16,195 nucleotides of DNA, taken from assembly GCA_022615805.1 (NCBI GenBank), contig JAKEGO010000060.1, positions 1 through 16,195 on the forward strand, given 5' to 3'. Source of the stretch: Thermoplasmata archaeon. GTDB taxonomy: Archaea; Thermoplasmatota; JAKEGO01. The position numbers and the translations under genes were made by a program. The notes under the pieces were generated by a model. That model searched no databases. It was not told where the DNA came from and saw only the letters and a list, made by a program, of their open reading frames with translations. Below are positions 7,065 through 15,421 of the stretch, one piece after another; the first letter of the stretch is position 1, and the number at the start of each line of letters is the position of its first letter.

Positions 7065-8673
7065 CCTCCAGGCCCCGCCCCTCGTACAGTTCGGCCGACA
7101 TGTCGTGGAACTCGCCGGGATGCTCGGTGTGCATGGGCACCACGATCTTGGGTTCCAGGCGCGAGACGAGCTCGAGGAGCTCGGGCCTCGATGCGTGCCC
7201 CGAGACGTGCTCCCTCTGGATGCGCCGGTGGAGCTTGGCGCACTCGGGATTCTGGCAGCCCTTCGGGAGGGGCGTGTCGGCCAGGTGGTATGCGATGCCG
7301 AACCTTTCGAGCCAGTGGATCAGGCGCTCCTCGTCGATCTCCATCTCGTCGCTGAAGGGCTCGCACTGGGCGCGGATGAACCTCGACCCCGGTATCTGCC
7401 CCTCGGCGTCGGCGAGGTCGAAGAGCTGCCCCATCTCATAGTAGGACAGCATCAGGACGTACTTGCCCGGATGGGCGCGTATCTGCTCCGCCGTGAGCCC
7501 GGTCTCGTAGTGGGTGGCGTCGATGCCATCGGACCAGTCCACCGAGAGGCCGTACTCGTGCTTGAAGTTCGAGTAATCGGACGGCGAGTAGAGGCACGAC
7601 CCCCGCCGCTTCAGGAACACGGCGACGTTGTCGCCCGGAGGCATCCTCAGCTTCCTCAAGAGATACGCCATCCGGGCGTTCACGACCAGGGTCCTCCCGG
7701 CTTCCGCGGCGGCGGCCCGGACGGTCTCGAACCGCGTGGTGTCCTTCCACGAGAAGTCGACGAACACCAGCCCCGGGGGCTTCGAGAACTGCTCGCGCAT
7801 GTGTCCCCCGATGGCCGCCTCCGGCACGACCTCGGTGCTCGCGACGCGCGTCCCCTCGCAGACCAGCACGTCGACGCGGCCGACCTTGGCCGCATACTCC
7901 TCGACGGTCATGGGGTGCGTCCCGTGGAACCTGATGTCCCCCGTGTAGAGGATGCGCAGGTTCCCGGCCTCGACGACGAAGCTGGCGGCGCCGGGCACCG
8001 AGTGGTCGACCTCGTACATCTCCACCTTCATCCCGGGTGCGATCTCCACGACGCCCCCGTCCGCCATGGTATGGCACTCGCGCTCGAGCGCCTCCGACCT
8101 CTCGATCTTCGGCGTCCCTGGGAACGTCGCCTTCTCTCCGGTGAACCAGACGTCCCTCGCGCTGCTGGCGAGCGCCTCCGAGCCCTGGTTCGACACGTCG
8201 TCGATGGCCTGGACGAGGGTGCGCGTCGTCGCGCTGCAGAAGAGCGGGATCCGATGGTCGAGATAGCCGATGTCGCCGGTGTGGTCGAGGTGGGCGTGCG
8301 ACAGGAAGATCGCGTCGACGAAGGGCTTCCCCGTCCCCGCGACGTACTCCTCGTACGTGAGGACGCCCTCGAGACGGAAGTAGGGAGAGTCGGGCCTGAG
8401 GACGCGAGAGGCGGCCACCTGCGCCAGCGACTCGTACCCGGACGGGCGGACGAGGTCCTCCCGGTAGACGCCGTCCAGCCTCGGGATGGCGCCGATCGTG
8501 AGCCTGTCCCTGAGGGCGGTGTTGGTCCTCGGGTTGACGAACTCGGAGAAGTAATCCGATTCGTAGCCCATCCTGGTCCCGAAGTCGAGGAGGACGCGGG
8601 CGTCGCCGCTCTCCACGAGGACCTTGTTGCCGCCTATCTCCCCTACACCGCCGTAGAGCGTCACGGATGTCAT
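7018..8673 (-). CDS. RNase J-like beta-CASP metallo-beta-lactamase nuclease
   Basis: This is a 551-residue MBL-fold enzyme. It opens with VTLYGGVGEIGGNKVLVE and has the metal-binding motif HAHLDH (H126, H128, D130, H131). YTGDIRFHGTHP supplies the later metal-ligand Asp. A beta-CASP insert follows, with VFVDFSWKDTTRFETV and the Arg-rich NARMAYLLRKL. SGHAS (near residue 492) and PKIVVPMHTEHPGEF supply the C-terminal histidines typical of RNase J-type proteins. It probably degrades or matures RNA in the cytoplasm; the 5'-exonuclease or endonuclease mode is not decided by sequence. It is somewhat longer than the ~450 residues usual for archaeal RNase J, with an extra segment between the first strands and the HAHLDH motif. 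The ATG at 8673 is chosen because the nearest upstream ATG, at 8690, runs into a stop. Its tail overlaps the DUF2283 gene by 47 bases. Confidence 0.87.
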   Translation of the reverse strand: MTSVTLYGGVGEIGGNKVLVESGDARVLLDFGTRMGYESDYFSEFVNPRTNTALRDRLTIGAIPRLDGVYREDLVRPSGYESLAQVAASRVLRPDSPYFRLEGVLTYEEYVAGTGKPFVDAIFLSHAHLDHTGDIGYLDHRIPLFCSATTRTLVQAIDDVSNQGSEALASSARDVWFTGEKATFPGTPKIERSEALERECHTMADGGVVEIAPGMKVEMYEVDHSVPGAASFVVEAGNLRILYTGDIRFHGTHPMTVEEYAAKVGRVDVLVCEGTRVASTEVVPEAAIGGHMREQFSKPPGLVFVDFSWKDTTRFETVRAAAAEAGRTLVVNARMAYLLRKLRMPPGDNVAVFLKRRGSCLYSPSDYSNFKHEYGLSVDWSDGIDATHYETGLTAEQIRAHPGKYVLMLSYYEMGQLFDLADAEGQIPGSRFIRAQCEPFSDEMEIDEERLIHWLERFGIAYHLADTPLPKGCQNPECAKLHRRIQREHVSGHASRPELLELVSRLEPKIVVPMHTEHPGEFHDMSAELYEGRGLEVKVVVPKYGDKYSFW

Positions 8674-8706
8674 CGCGCCTGCACCGTCATGATAATGGCT
8701 GGGAGC

Positions 8707-8717
8707 GTATTTTAAGA
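8707..8717 (-). promoter_or_regulatory. TATA-like promoter of the RNase J-like gene
   Basis: On the minus strand this reads TCTTAAAATAC. It is centred about 39 bases before the ATG at 8673, predicting a leader of roughly 13-15 bases. Confidence 0.6.
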
Positions 8718-8721
8718 TTGT

Positions 8722-8829
8722 TCACGTTCTTTTTCTCATCCAGATGGACGGCGCCCGTGGCCTCATGGCGTGCGCGGTCGATCCGGTGGACCTGATGGAA
8801 GCAATGGTGTCCTCGGCCGTAAGGACCAT
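8722..8829 (-). CDS. Possible 35-residue ORF between the receptor gene and the RNase J-like gene
   Basis: A minus-strand frame runs from an ATG at 8829 to a TGA at 8722. Its upstream part, overlapping the receptor gene's end, is also open and reads GVEVVDGMVLTAEDTIASIR, which is protein-like. I recognise no family. It has no clear ribosome binding site, and its stop lies just before the RNase J-like promoter. It could be a leader peptide, a remnant of a longer gene, or chance openness in GC-rich DNA. Confidence 0.2.
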   Translation of the reverse strand: MVLTAEDTIASIRSTGSTAHAMRPRAPSIWMRKRT

Positions 8830-8837
8830 GCCATCGA

Positions 8838-11783
8838 CTACTTCGACGCCCTTTGCGGTCCGGGTTCGGCCTCGCCGAGGTACTCGAACTCCGGGATGCG
8901 CTCGGTCTCGAGGACGCCCAGGTAGTCGTCCGTGAGGCGGATGCCCTTCCCGCGGCTCGCGGTCAGGACGCCCTTCGCCTTGAGCCTCGCCACGTGGTGG
9001 GAGATGGTCGCAGGGGTGAGGCGCAACGCCGCCGCGAGGTCCTTGCCCGAGATGCCTGGCCTTTCGCCGACGACGCCGACGATCCTGTGCTCGGCGGGTT
9101 CGAGGACGAACTCGGGTATCCTGAACCCGTGCGGGTAGAATCGTTTGTGGAAGCCGTCGGACCTGGCCCTGAGGAAGCCGGACCTCTCCAGCACGCGGAG
9201 GTGGTAGCCAAGCTGGCCGTTGGACATATCGAGGTCCTCCCTTATCTGGCTGAAGTGCGCCCCCGGACGCCTCATCACGTACTCGATGATGGCGCCCCGG
9301 GTGGCCTGGTCTGCCACCTTATCGCCGCGGAGGCGTGTGAAGATCGGGAAGAGGAGGGAGACGAGGAGGTAGAAGCCGACGCTCGTCGACGACAGGATGA
9401 CGACGCTCGCGACCGCCGCTCCGGCGCCGGCCCATGTCGCCGGCTCCTCCGGGACCGGGATGGACAGCGCGTCGTCCCCCTCGTCGTTCCTGACATCGAC
9501 AGAGACGGTCGCCAGGTCCGAGTGGTGGTACCCGTCCCACGCACGCACGGCGATACCGTGCCTCCCGTTCCGCAGGCGGGACGTGTCGAGCGCCATCCTC
9601 CAGTCGGTCCGCCCGGACGCGGCGGCCCATTCCCCGCCGTCTATGGACACCTCCACGAGGACGACCGCTCCGTCCTGGTCCTGCGCCGTGCCCGCGATGT
9701 CGGTCCAGCCCCCGAGCACATCGTCCGCTATCGGGGCGGAGATCCAGGCGATCGGCCTTATGTTGACCACCAGCGTCCCCGCGGCGGGTGCGCTGCCCTG
9801 GCCCCGGTCGTCGTACGCGACGAGCGTTACCCTGTGATGACCGTCGCTGAGGCGCGAGGTCGAGAAGGACGCGTCGGGGCCGTCGTACAGGTCACCGTCG
9901 ATGTTCGACGTCCAGACGTACCTCTCGATGCGCCTGTTGTCGGTCGCCGCTCCGACGAACGTCACCGTTTCGGACAGAAGGGCGGTCTCGGGAGTGATGG
10001 AGACGATGGATGCGACCGGGTACGGGTCGACGATGGAGGGGTCCATCACGGGGAGGCTGTCCTCGGCGCCGCCGTCGATGCGGTAGGGCGTGTCGCCGAT
10101 GCCGTCGCCGTCGTCGTCCCTGCCGCCGTAGTCCGACCACCTGTTGCCGGCCGACGTGCCGTTCCATCTGTTGCCCGGAGAATCGTCGTACCCCTGCGAA
10201 GCGCCCGCGCCGTTGGAGGAGATGTGGTTCAGGAGGACGGCGTTCCCCGTGGGGGATGCGTAGTACCCCCTAACGATCCGGACCCCGTACATCGCGTTCT
10301 CGGAGATGCCGCACCCTCTGACCTCGTTCCCGGTCGACCCGCCGGACAGGACCACGCCCGAGCCGCCGTTGCGCTCGATGGAGGAGTTCAGGACGGCGTT
10401 CCGCTGGGACCCGTGGACGAGGACGCCGGCGCCGCCGTTCCCGCTGACGGCCGCGTCCTCGAGGACGTTGTCATCGGAAAGGAACAAGTACACGCCCTCG
10501 TTCGCGCTCCCCTCGACGACCAGGCGGACGAAGGTGAAGCGCGTCGACCTTTCGAGATAGACGCCGGTCGTCGGGTCGTTGACTATCCTCACGTCGGAGA
10601 AGGCCGCGTCGGAGCTGAGGGTGGCCCAGATCCCCTCGCCGGTCAGGACGCAGCCCGAGACCGTGATGTTCGACGCCCCGTCGAGCCGTATCCTCGCTCC
10701 CCTGAAGGAGCACTCCGACACGGCGACCCCGTCGCCGGTCACGAGGAGGTCGCTCAGGACCGAGGAGCCCGTCACTGAGGCGCCAGTGACGTTCAAGGCG
10801 ATGCCGAAGCCCCCGCCGGACGCCGTGCACCCCTCGACGGCGATGTCGGAGCCGCGAAGGTCGATGCCGTTCTCGGCGACGTTCGAGGTGTGCGCGCCGG
10901 AGACGATGCCTCCCGAGCCCTCGAACGCGATGCCGTGGCTGCCCGCCGTGTCGACCGTGCACCCCTCCACCAGTGCCATCGTTCCGGTCGCGCGGATGCC
11001 TGACCAGGAGACCCCGGTCACCTCGCAGTCGAGCACCTCCGCGCCGTCGCCCAGGACCCGAATGCCGTCGCCGCCCGCGCCGGAGACCGCGCAATCCTCG
11101 ACGAGCATGGCGGAGCCGTGGGCGTAGATCCCGGTCCCGTAGGCATCCTCCACGGTCGAGCCGGTCAGCCATAGGCCGTCGGCCCCGTTGAGCCAAAGCC
11201 CGCCGCCCGCGAAGGAGGTCCCCGAGATGGTCATGTCCGTCGCGTTCCATGAATAGATGCACGCGGCGTTCGCGGAGACCGCGGAATTGAAGAGGGTGAA
11301 ACCGTCCCCCCCGCCGAGCTCGATAGCCCACCAGCCGCCGCGCAGGTCGCAGTTGCCGACCACGGTGTCGGCTGCGCCGTAGGTGCGGAGGGCCCTGCCG
11401 TGTCCCGAGCCCTCGACGGAGAGGGAACCGATGCTGACGCCGTCCGCCGCCACGTCCAGGACAGTGACGTCGCGGCAAGCCCCGAGGACCGTGTCGCCGG
11501 TCCCGTTGCCGACGACGGCGACCGACCTGTTGAGGTCCACGTGGCCCAGGTAGGATCCAGCGTGTACCCGGATGAGGTCGCCCGCCGAGGATGCGTCGAC
11601 GGCCTCCTGCAGGGTCGAGAAGTCGGCGCCGTCCCAGTCGTCGTCCACCGTCCAGGTGGTCGACGCGGCGGCAGGGATGAGGAGTGCGAGCGGCAGGAGG
11701 ATGGAGAAGGCCGCCAGGACCCTGGGGACCGTGGAACGGTAGGGGACCAGTTCGGGCCCGGCGTCCTCCTCGTTCATCCTCAT
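8838..11783 (-). CDS. Membrane-anchored NosD-like beta-helix protein with tandem cytoplasmic winged-helix domains (copy 1)
   Basis: This 981-residue protein has a signal peptide (hydrophobic core near residues 22-40, ending AAAS). A right-handed beta-helix of PbH1/NosD repeats follows (about 45-545), rich in G-[IV]-x-[IVL] turns, ending in GNRWSDYGGRDDDGDGIGDT (548-567), the NosD Asp-rich probable Ca-binding motif. One PKD-like domain (585-671) and one Ig-like domain (673-768) precede a membrane span (about 783-815). The span is followed by basic residues and two winged-helix domains (about 826-885 and 898-960), each with a recognition helix (GQLGYHLRVLERSGFLRAR; ATISHHVARLKAKGVL). The order predicts a surface sensor with its DNA-binding end in the cytoplasm. 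It is paralogous to the 12401-15412 gene and follows its own small GIY-YIG-like gene by 87 bases. The likely job is transcription control in response to a surface signal; the ligand is unknown. Confidence 0.9.
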   Translation of the reverse strand: MRMNEEDAGPELVPYRSTVPRVLAAFSILLPLALLIPAAASTTWTVDDDWDGADFSTLQEAVDASSAGDLIRVHAGSYLGHVDLNRSVAVVGNGTGDTVLGACRDVTVLDVAADGVSIGSLSVEGSGHGRALRTYGAADTVVGNCDLRGGWWAIELGGGDGFTLFNSAVSANAACIYSWNATDMTISGTSFAGGGLWLNGADGLWLTGSTVEDAYGTGIYAHGSAMLVEDCAVSGAGGDGIRVLGDGAEVLDCEVTGVSWSGIRATGTMALVEGCTVDTAGSHGIAFEGSGGIVSGAHTSNVAENGIDLRGSDIAVEGCTASGGGFGIALNVTGASVTGSSVLSDLLVTGDGVAVSECSFRGARIRLDGASNITVSGCVLTGEGIWATLSSDAAFSDVRIVNDPTTGVYLERSTRFTFVRLVVEGSANEGVYLFLSDDNVLEDAAVSGNGGAGVLVHGSQRNAVLNSSIERNGGSGVVLSGGSTGNEVRGCGISENAMYGVRIVRGYYASPTGNAVLLNHISSNGAGASQGYDDSPGNRWNGTSAGNRWSDYGGRDDDGDGIGDTPYRIDGGAEDSLPVMDPSIVDPYPVASIVSITPETALLSETVTFVGAATDNRRIERYVWTSNIDGDLYDGPDASFSTSRLSDGHHRVTLVAYDDRGQGSAPAAGTLVVNIRPIAWISAPIADDVLGGWTDIAGTAQDQDGAVVLVEVSIDGGEWAAASGRTDWRMALDTSRLRNGRHGIAVRAWDGYHHSDLATVSVDVRNDEGDDALSIPVPEEPATWAGAGAAVASVVILSSTSVGFYLLVSLLFPIFTRLRGDKVADQATRGAIIEYVMRRPGAHFSQIREDLDMSNGQLGYHLRVLERSGFLRARSDGFHKRFYPHGFRIPEFVLEPAEHRIVGVVGERPGISGKDLAAALRLTPATISHHVARLKAKGVLTASRGKGIRLTDDYLGVLETERIPEFEYLGEAEPGPQRASK

Positions 11784-11835
11784 CTCCGTGTCATCTCCCT
11801 CCCCGCCATCGCGGGGACATGTGAAGGGGCTTCGC

Positions 11836-11847
11836 GATAGATAAAGC
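11836..11847 (-). promoter_or_regulatory. TATA-like box upstream of receptor copy 1
   Basis: On the minus strand this reads GCTTTATCTATC, inside the 87-base gap after the small gene. The ATG at 11783 is about 58 bases downstream, giving a leader of about 30 bases with a CGGAG just before the ATG. The receptor may therefore have its own promoter as well as readthrough from the small gene. Confidence 0.4.
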
Positions 11848-11870
11848 AGACGACGCCCGCCGCGCGAGCG

Positions 11871-12206
11871 TTACTGGCGAGTGCCCTTCGTGATATGGTA
11901 AACGTAGACCCAATTCTCCCCCGGGGGGCTCCTTTCGCCATCGCACATGCCCCTCTCGACGTAGAAACGCTTGACGCGCCTCGCGGTCCTCGGCTCGTCG
12001 GCCATGAAGTACGTGTACGTGTCGAACGTCCTGTTGACCCGGTGCGCCCTGAAGAGGTCCCTATCGGGGTCCCCGGCGAGCCCGATGTACCAGCCGCCCA
12101 GGTCTCCGCCGTTCGAGCGGACGAAGCTGCTTATCCTCTGCTTCATCGGCCTCTCGGGCATCGGGACCCTCGTGATGTCGAACCCCCCGAAGAGCTCGGC
12201 CTCCAT
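11871..12206 (-). CDS. Small GIY-YIG-like protein, cassette copy 1
   Basis: This 111-residue protein has GGFDIT (7-12), PMPERP-x-KQR (15-24), then WYIG (39-42) followed by DPDRDLFRAH. That resembles the second half of a GIY-YIG motif with its downstream Arg and His. The later stretch ARRVKRFYVERGM and a YVYHIT end match its paralog at 15422-15745. In true GIY-YIG nucleases a catalytic Glu lies in a helix further on; no obvious counterpart is conserved between the two copies, so a non-catalytic or divergent GIY-YIG fold is possible. No signal peptide is seen, so it is cytoplasmic. It is the first gene of the cassette, upstream of receptor copy 1. The ATG is preceded by GGGAAGTGA and, about 40 bases up, a TATA-like box adjoining the conserved element. 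Confidence 0.8.
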   Translation of the reverse strand: MEAELFGGFDITRVPMPERPMKQRISSFVRSNGGDLGGWYIGLAGDPDRDLFRAHRVNRTFDTYTYFMADEPRTARRVKRFYVERGMCDGERSPPGENWVYVYHITKGTRQ

Positions 12207-12243
12207 GTTCTGTCACTTCCCAGGCATGACATCCGGTCCGTCG

Positions 12244-12253
12244 CTATTTCAAC
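12244..12253 (-). promoter_or_regulatory. TATA-like promoter of cassette copy 1
   Basis: On the minus strand this reads GTTGAAATAG, directly after the conserved 24-base element. It predicts transcription starting near 12221 and a leader of about 15 bases before the ATG at 12206. Confidence 0.45.
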
Positions 12254-12255
12254 AA

Positions 12256-12279
12256 TTTGGGACATGTGTCTAATTAACG
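12256..12279 (-). promoter_or_regulatory. Conserved 24-base element, copy A
   Basis: Plus-strand reading: TTTGGGAC, four bases, then GTCTAATTAACG. It is identical at 21 of 24 positions to the copy at 16051 and at 18 of 24 to the copy at 15802. It lies directly upstream of the cassette 1 TATA-like box, where archaeal activators or upstream regulators often bind. It may be the binding site of the receptors' winged-helix domains; that link is inference. The strand is given for the cassette it precedes. Confidence 0.6.
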
Positions 12280-12400
12280 CCATGCCGCGTGCGATGATCC
12301 CGTCGATACCATTGACCGTGCCATGGGCTCGAAGCGTCCGGGCGTCGAGGTCAGCGATGAAACGGAGGGGCGGATGATCCGGGTTCCCTCGCCGATCGTT

Positions 12401-15400
12401 TCATGTGTTGCCAGGGGGGCGCAACAGCTCGCCCTCGATCACGTCGCGCCCCTCCTGTATGCGGAGGGCCTCCACGCACTCCGGCGTCAGCCGCAGGCCC
12501 TCCCCGCGGCTCGAGGTGACGGCTCCCTTGCGCCTCAGGCGCTTCACGTGGTGCGAGACCGTCGAACGGGCGAGCCCCAACCGCTCCGCGAGGGCCTTCT
12601 GCGATATGCCCGGCTCCGCCGTCACGACGCCGGCGATGGCCCTCTCGGCCCCGTCGAGGGCGAAATCCGGTACGCGGTAGCCGTAGGGATAGAACCGGCG
12701 GTAGAAGCCGTCGGTGCGGCTCTTGACGTAGCCGGACTCCTCCAGCACGCGCAGGTGGTAGACAGCCGAGCCGTTCGGCAGCGCGAGGTCCTTCCTTATC
12801 TGGTTGTAGTGGGCGCCGGGGTTGTGCCTGAGGTACTCGATCATCCGGCCCCTGGTATGCTGGTCCGCGATCCCCTCCTCCTTCAACTTGCTGTAGAGCG
12901 GGAGGAGGGCGCTGAGCAGGAAGTACGTCCCGATGCCGGAGATCAGGAACGCTCCCAGGCCGAGGATGGCGGCGGCGAGGCCGAGCCACGTGGGGAAGTC
13001 CTCCGGGAGGGCGATGATGGGGCGAGTGGACCCGCGCGCGCGCCGGTTGTCCACCGTGACCGTGACGCTCGCCTCGCCCGACCAGTGGGTGCCGTCCCAC
13101 GCCCTGACGGCGACGACGTGCTCGCCGTTGCCGAGGGTGCGGGTGTCGAGGGTCAGGTTCCACACGCCAGGCTGCACGTCCTGCCATGCACCGTCGACCG
13201 CCACTTCCACCGCGAGGCCGTCTCCGTCGGCGTCCGCGGCCGTGCCGTGCATCACGACGATGCCCGAGAGCCTCATGCCATCCTCGGGGAACGAGATGGC
13301 GACCGCCGGCCTGGCGTTGACCTCGAGGCGGACGGCGATCTCCCCGGTCCACGCGCCGAGGTCGTCCATCGCCCTCACCGAGATGAGGTGGTCACCAGGG
13401 GGGAGAGAGCCTATCGTCCACGTGGCGCCCGAGCCGTTGTAGATCTCGCCGGCGAGCGACGACGTCCAGAGGTACCGGACGATCTCGCCGTCGTCGAGGA
13501 CGTCGCACTCGAGCGCGAGAGGCTCGTCGTCCGCCGCGGGATCGGGGCCCGCCTCCGCCCAGAGCAGCACGGGGGCGCCGTTCACGGTGACTAATGTCGA
13601 GACCTCCCCGCTCCACCGGTCGACGTCGTCCCTCACGGCGAGCGATATCTCGTGGGTGCCATTGGAGAGGTCGTCGGTGGCGAACGTGCTGGACGGCCCT
13701 GCGTAGAGCGGGCCGTCGAGGTCGGAGCCCCACCTGTACCGGGTGATGTTGCCCTCGGTCTCCCCCGCTCCGCGGAAGGTGACGGTCTCGCCGCGCATGG
13801 TGAGGTTCGGCCCGGCGTAGATGATGGCGGCAACGGGCGGCTCCACCGGCGTCGTGCGGTCCTCGATCCTGAGCCACGTCGTGAAGGCCGGGCTCCACGC
13901 GCCCTCGTCATCCTTGACCGCGAGGGATACGGTGTGGTTCCCGGGGCCGAAGCCCGTCACCTGGAAGGCCGTCGACGTGCCGCGGTAGAGGGGTCCGTCG
14001 ATGGACGATGTCCAGTCGAGGACGCGGACCGCGCCGTCCCCGTCGGTGCCGTTCCCCTCGAACGCCACGGTGGAGTCGAGGTATCCCTTCTGGGGCGAGA
14101 CCGACAGGATGACCGCGGCGGGCGCGTCGTTGAGGATGTCGGACTCGGAGACGAGAGGGTATCCGTCCTCGGCCTCGCCCCCCGCGACCTCGTACGGGGT
14201 GTCCGCGATGCCGTCGCCGGTCTCGTCGAGCTTCGGATGGTCCGACCAGTGGTTCCCCTCCCGGCGGAGGTGCCATCGGACGCCCTCGCCGTCGTCGTAG
14301 GCCTGCTGGGTGATGTTCAGCAGCGTGCCCAGGAAGGCGTTGTGATGGATGTGGTTCTCGCCGTCCCCCTCCAGCCGCCCGGAGGTGGACGCCCTGGCGC
14401 CCTGGTCGCGGTTGTCCCCGAGGGTCGACCGCCTCACGGTGCAGCCGAAACTGCGCCCCCTCAGCGCGACGCCCGCGCGGCCGTTCCCCTCGACCAGCGC
14501 GGCCGACACGAGGACCCCGGACGAGTTGCGGATGGCTATGCCGTCGTCACCGTTGTCGCTCGCGGTGACGTTCTCTATGGCAACGCCGTCGGAGCCGACC
14601 AGCGCGATGCCCGACGCCGCCGCGGAGGCCACGGTCGTCCTGTCGATGCGGGAGCCCGGGGAATCGAGGAGCAGGGTGCCGTTCGCGGCGCTCCCCTCGA
14701 TGACGCAGTCCCCGATCACGACGCCAGCCGACGAGACGATGGCGACCCCGCCGGTGACGTTGCAGTGCGCGAAGGTCGGCGCCCAGGACGAGAAGATGAG
14801 GATGTCCCCCGTGATCTCGGTCCCGGAGGCCGTGACGCCGCTCCCGCCATCGACGCGGACGGCCGTGACCGCGTCGATCGTGCAGTTCGTCACGGCGACC
14901 CCTTCGGCGTCCGTCGCCAGGACCGCGGCGCCCCCCTCCGCGGAGAGGGCGCACTCGTGTAAAAGGAGGAGGTCATGACCGGAGATGCGGACGGCGACCT
15001 GGTCGCCCGCCGCCTCGATGGCGAGGGACGCGATGGTCACGCCGTCTGCCAGTACGTCGAATATCGGGATGCTGTGGTTGCCCCGTACGGTGGAGTTCGG
15101 GCCGTCGCCGACGATGGAGACCGCGCGGGTGACGTTGACGTGCTCGGTGTAATTGCCGGCGTAGACGAGGACGGTGTCCCCGTCCGACGCCATGTCCACG
15201 CCCTCCTGGATGGTATCGGCGTCAGCCCACGGGCCGACGTCGTCGTCCACCACGATGACGGCGGCCGAGGCGGTCGGCAGGAGAAGGACGAGACCGAGCA
15301 GGAGAATTGCTGGAAGCAGGAGCAGAGTGACAGCTGGGAACGCCTGTGCGTCCTCTCCACGCCGGGTCCCGGGCATCATGTCATCAACCCGCATCGAGGG

Positions 15401-15412
15401 TATTTGTACCAT
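12401..15412 (-). CDS. Membrane-anchored NosD-like beta-helix protein with tandem cytoplasmic winged-helix domains (copy 2)
   Basis: This 1003-residue paralog of the 8838-11783 gene has a signal peptide (hydrophobic core near residues 28-50, ending TASA) and a shorter beta-helix (about 52-375). A variant NosD motif (GNHWSD, then ETGDGIADTPY, 386-412) has lost some acidic residues. Three PKD-like domains follow (about 428-519, 521-608, 610-696), then an Ig-like domain (698-790), one membrane span (about 806-838) and two winged-helix domains (852-908, 923-978). Recognition helices read GSAVYHLRVLEESGYVKSR and STVSHHVKRLRRKGAV. Compared with copy 1, the beta-helix is trimmed and PKD domains are added while total length is kept. 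The gene starts 9 bases after the small gene, so they are probably co-transcribed. ATG codons at 15394 and 15379 are alternative starts; the latter lies about 25 bases after an AT-rich ACAAATACC. Confidence 0.9.
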   Translation of the reverse strand: MVQIPSMRVDDMMPGTRRGEDAQAFPAVTLLLLPAILLLGLVLLLPTASAAVIVVDDDVGPWADADTIQEGVDMASDGDTVLVYAGNYTEHVNVTRAVSIVGDGPNSTVRGNHSIPIFDVLADGVTIASLAIEAAGDQVAVRISGHDLLLLHECALSAEGGAAVLATDAEGVAVTNCTIDAVTAVRVDGGSGVTASGTEITGDILIFSSWAPTFAHCNVTGGVAIVSSAGVVIGDCVIEGSAANGTLLLDSPGSRIDRTTVASAAASGIALVGSDGVAIENVTASDNGDDGIAIRNSSGVLVSAALVEGNGRAGVALRGRSFGCTVRRSTLGDNRDQGARASTSGRLEGDGENHIHHNAFLGTLLNITQQAYDDGEGVRWHLRREGNHWSDHPKLDETGDGIADTPYEVAGGEAEDGYPLVSESDILNDAPAAVILSVSPQKGYLDSTVAFEGNGTDGDGAVRVLDWTSSIDGPLYRGTSTAFQVTGFGPGNHTVSLAVKDDEGAWSPAFTTWLRIEDRTTPVEPPVAAIIYAGPNLTMRGETVTFRGAGETEGNITRYRWGSDLDGPLYAGPSSTFATDDLSNGTHEISLAVRDDVDRWSGEVSTLVTVNGAPVLLWAEAGPDPAADDEPLALECDVLDDGEIVRYLWTSSLAGEIYNGSGATWTIGSLPPGDHLISVRAMDDLGAWTGEIAVRLEVNARPAVAISFPEDGMRLSGIVVMHGTAADADGDGLAVEVAVDGAWQDVQPGVWNLTLDTRTLGNGEHVVAVRAWDGTHWSGEASVTVTVDNRRARGSTRPIIALPEDFPTWLGLAAAILGLGAFLISGIGTYFLLSALLPLYSKLKEEGIADQHTRGRMIEYLRHNPGAHYNQIRKDLALPNGSAVYHLRVLEESGYVKSRTDGFYRRFYPYGYRVPDFALDGAERAIAGVVTAEPGISQKALAERLGLARSTVSHHVKRLRRKGAVTSSRGEGLRLTPECVEALRIQEGRDVIEGELLRPPGNT

Positions 15413-15421
15413 TCGGTCGGC

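Noticed and set aside
8744..8935. A 63-codon plus-strand frame starting in the gap after the receptor gene
   Set aside because: The second half is Arg/Pro-rich antisense to the receptor C terminus, with no recognisable domain, and no good start signal was seen.
12282..12377. A 31-codon plus-strand ORF just after element copy A
   Set aside because: It lies at the same offset as the partial ORF after copy B, which was tempting. Its sequence is unlike the other and has no conserved pattern, and the copy C site lacks an equivalent.
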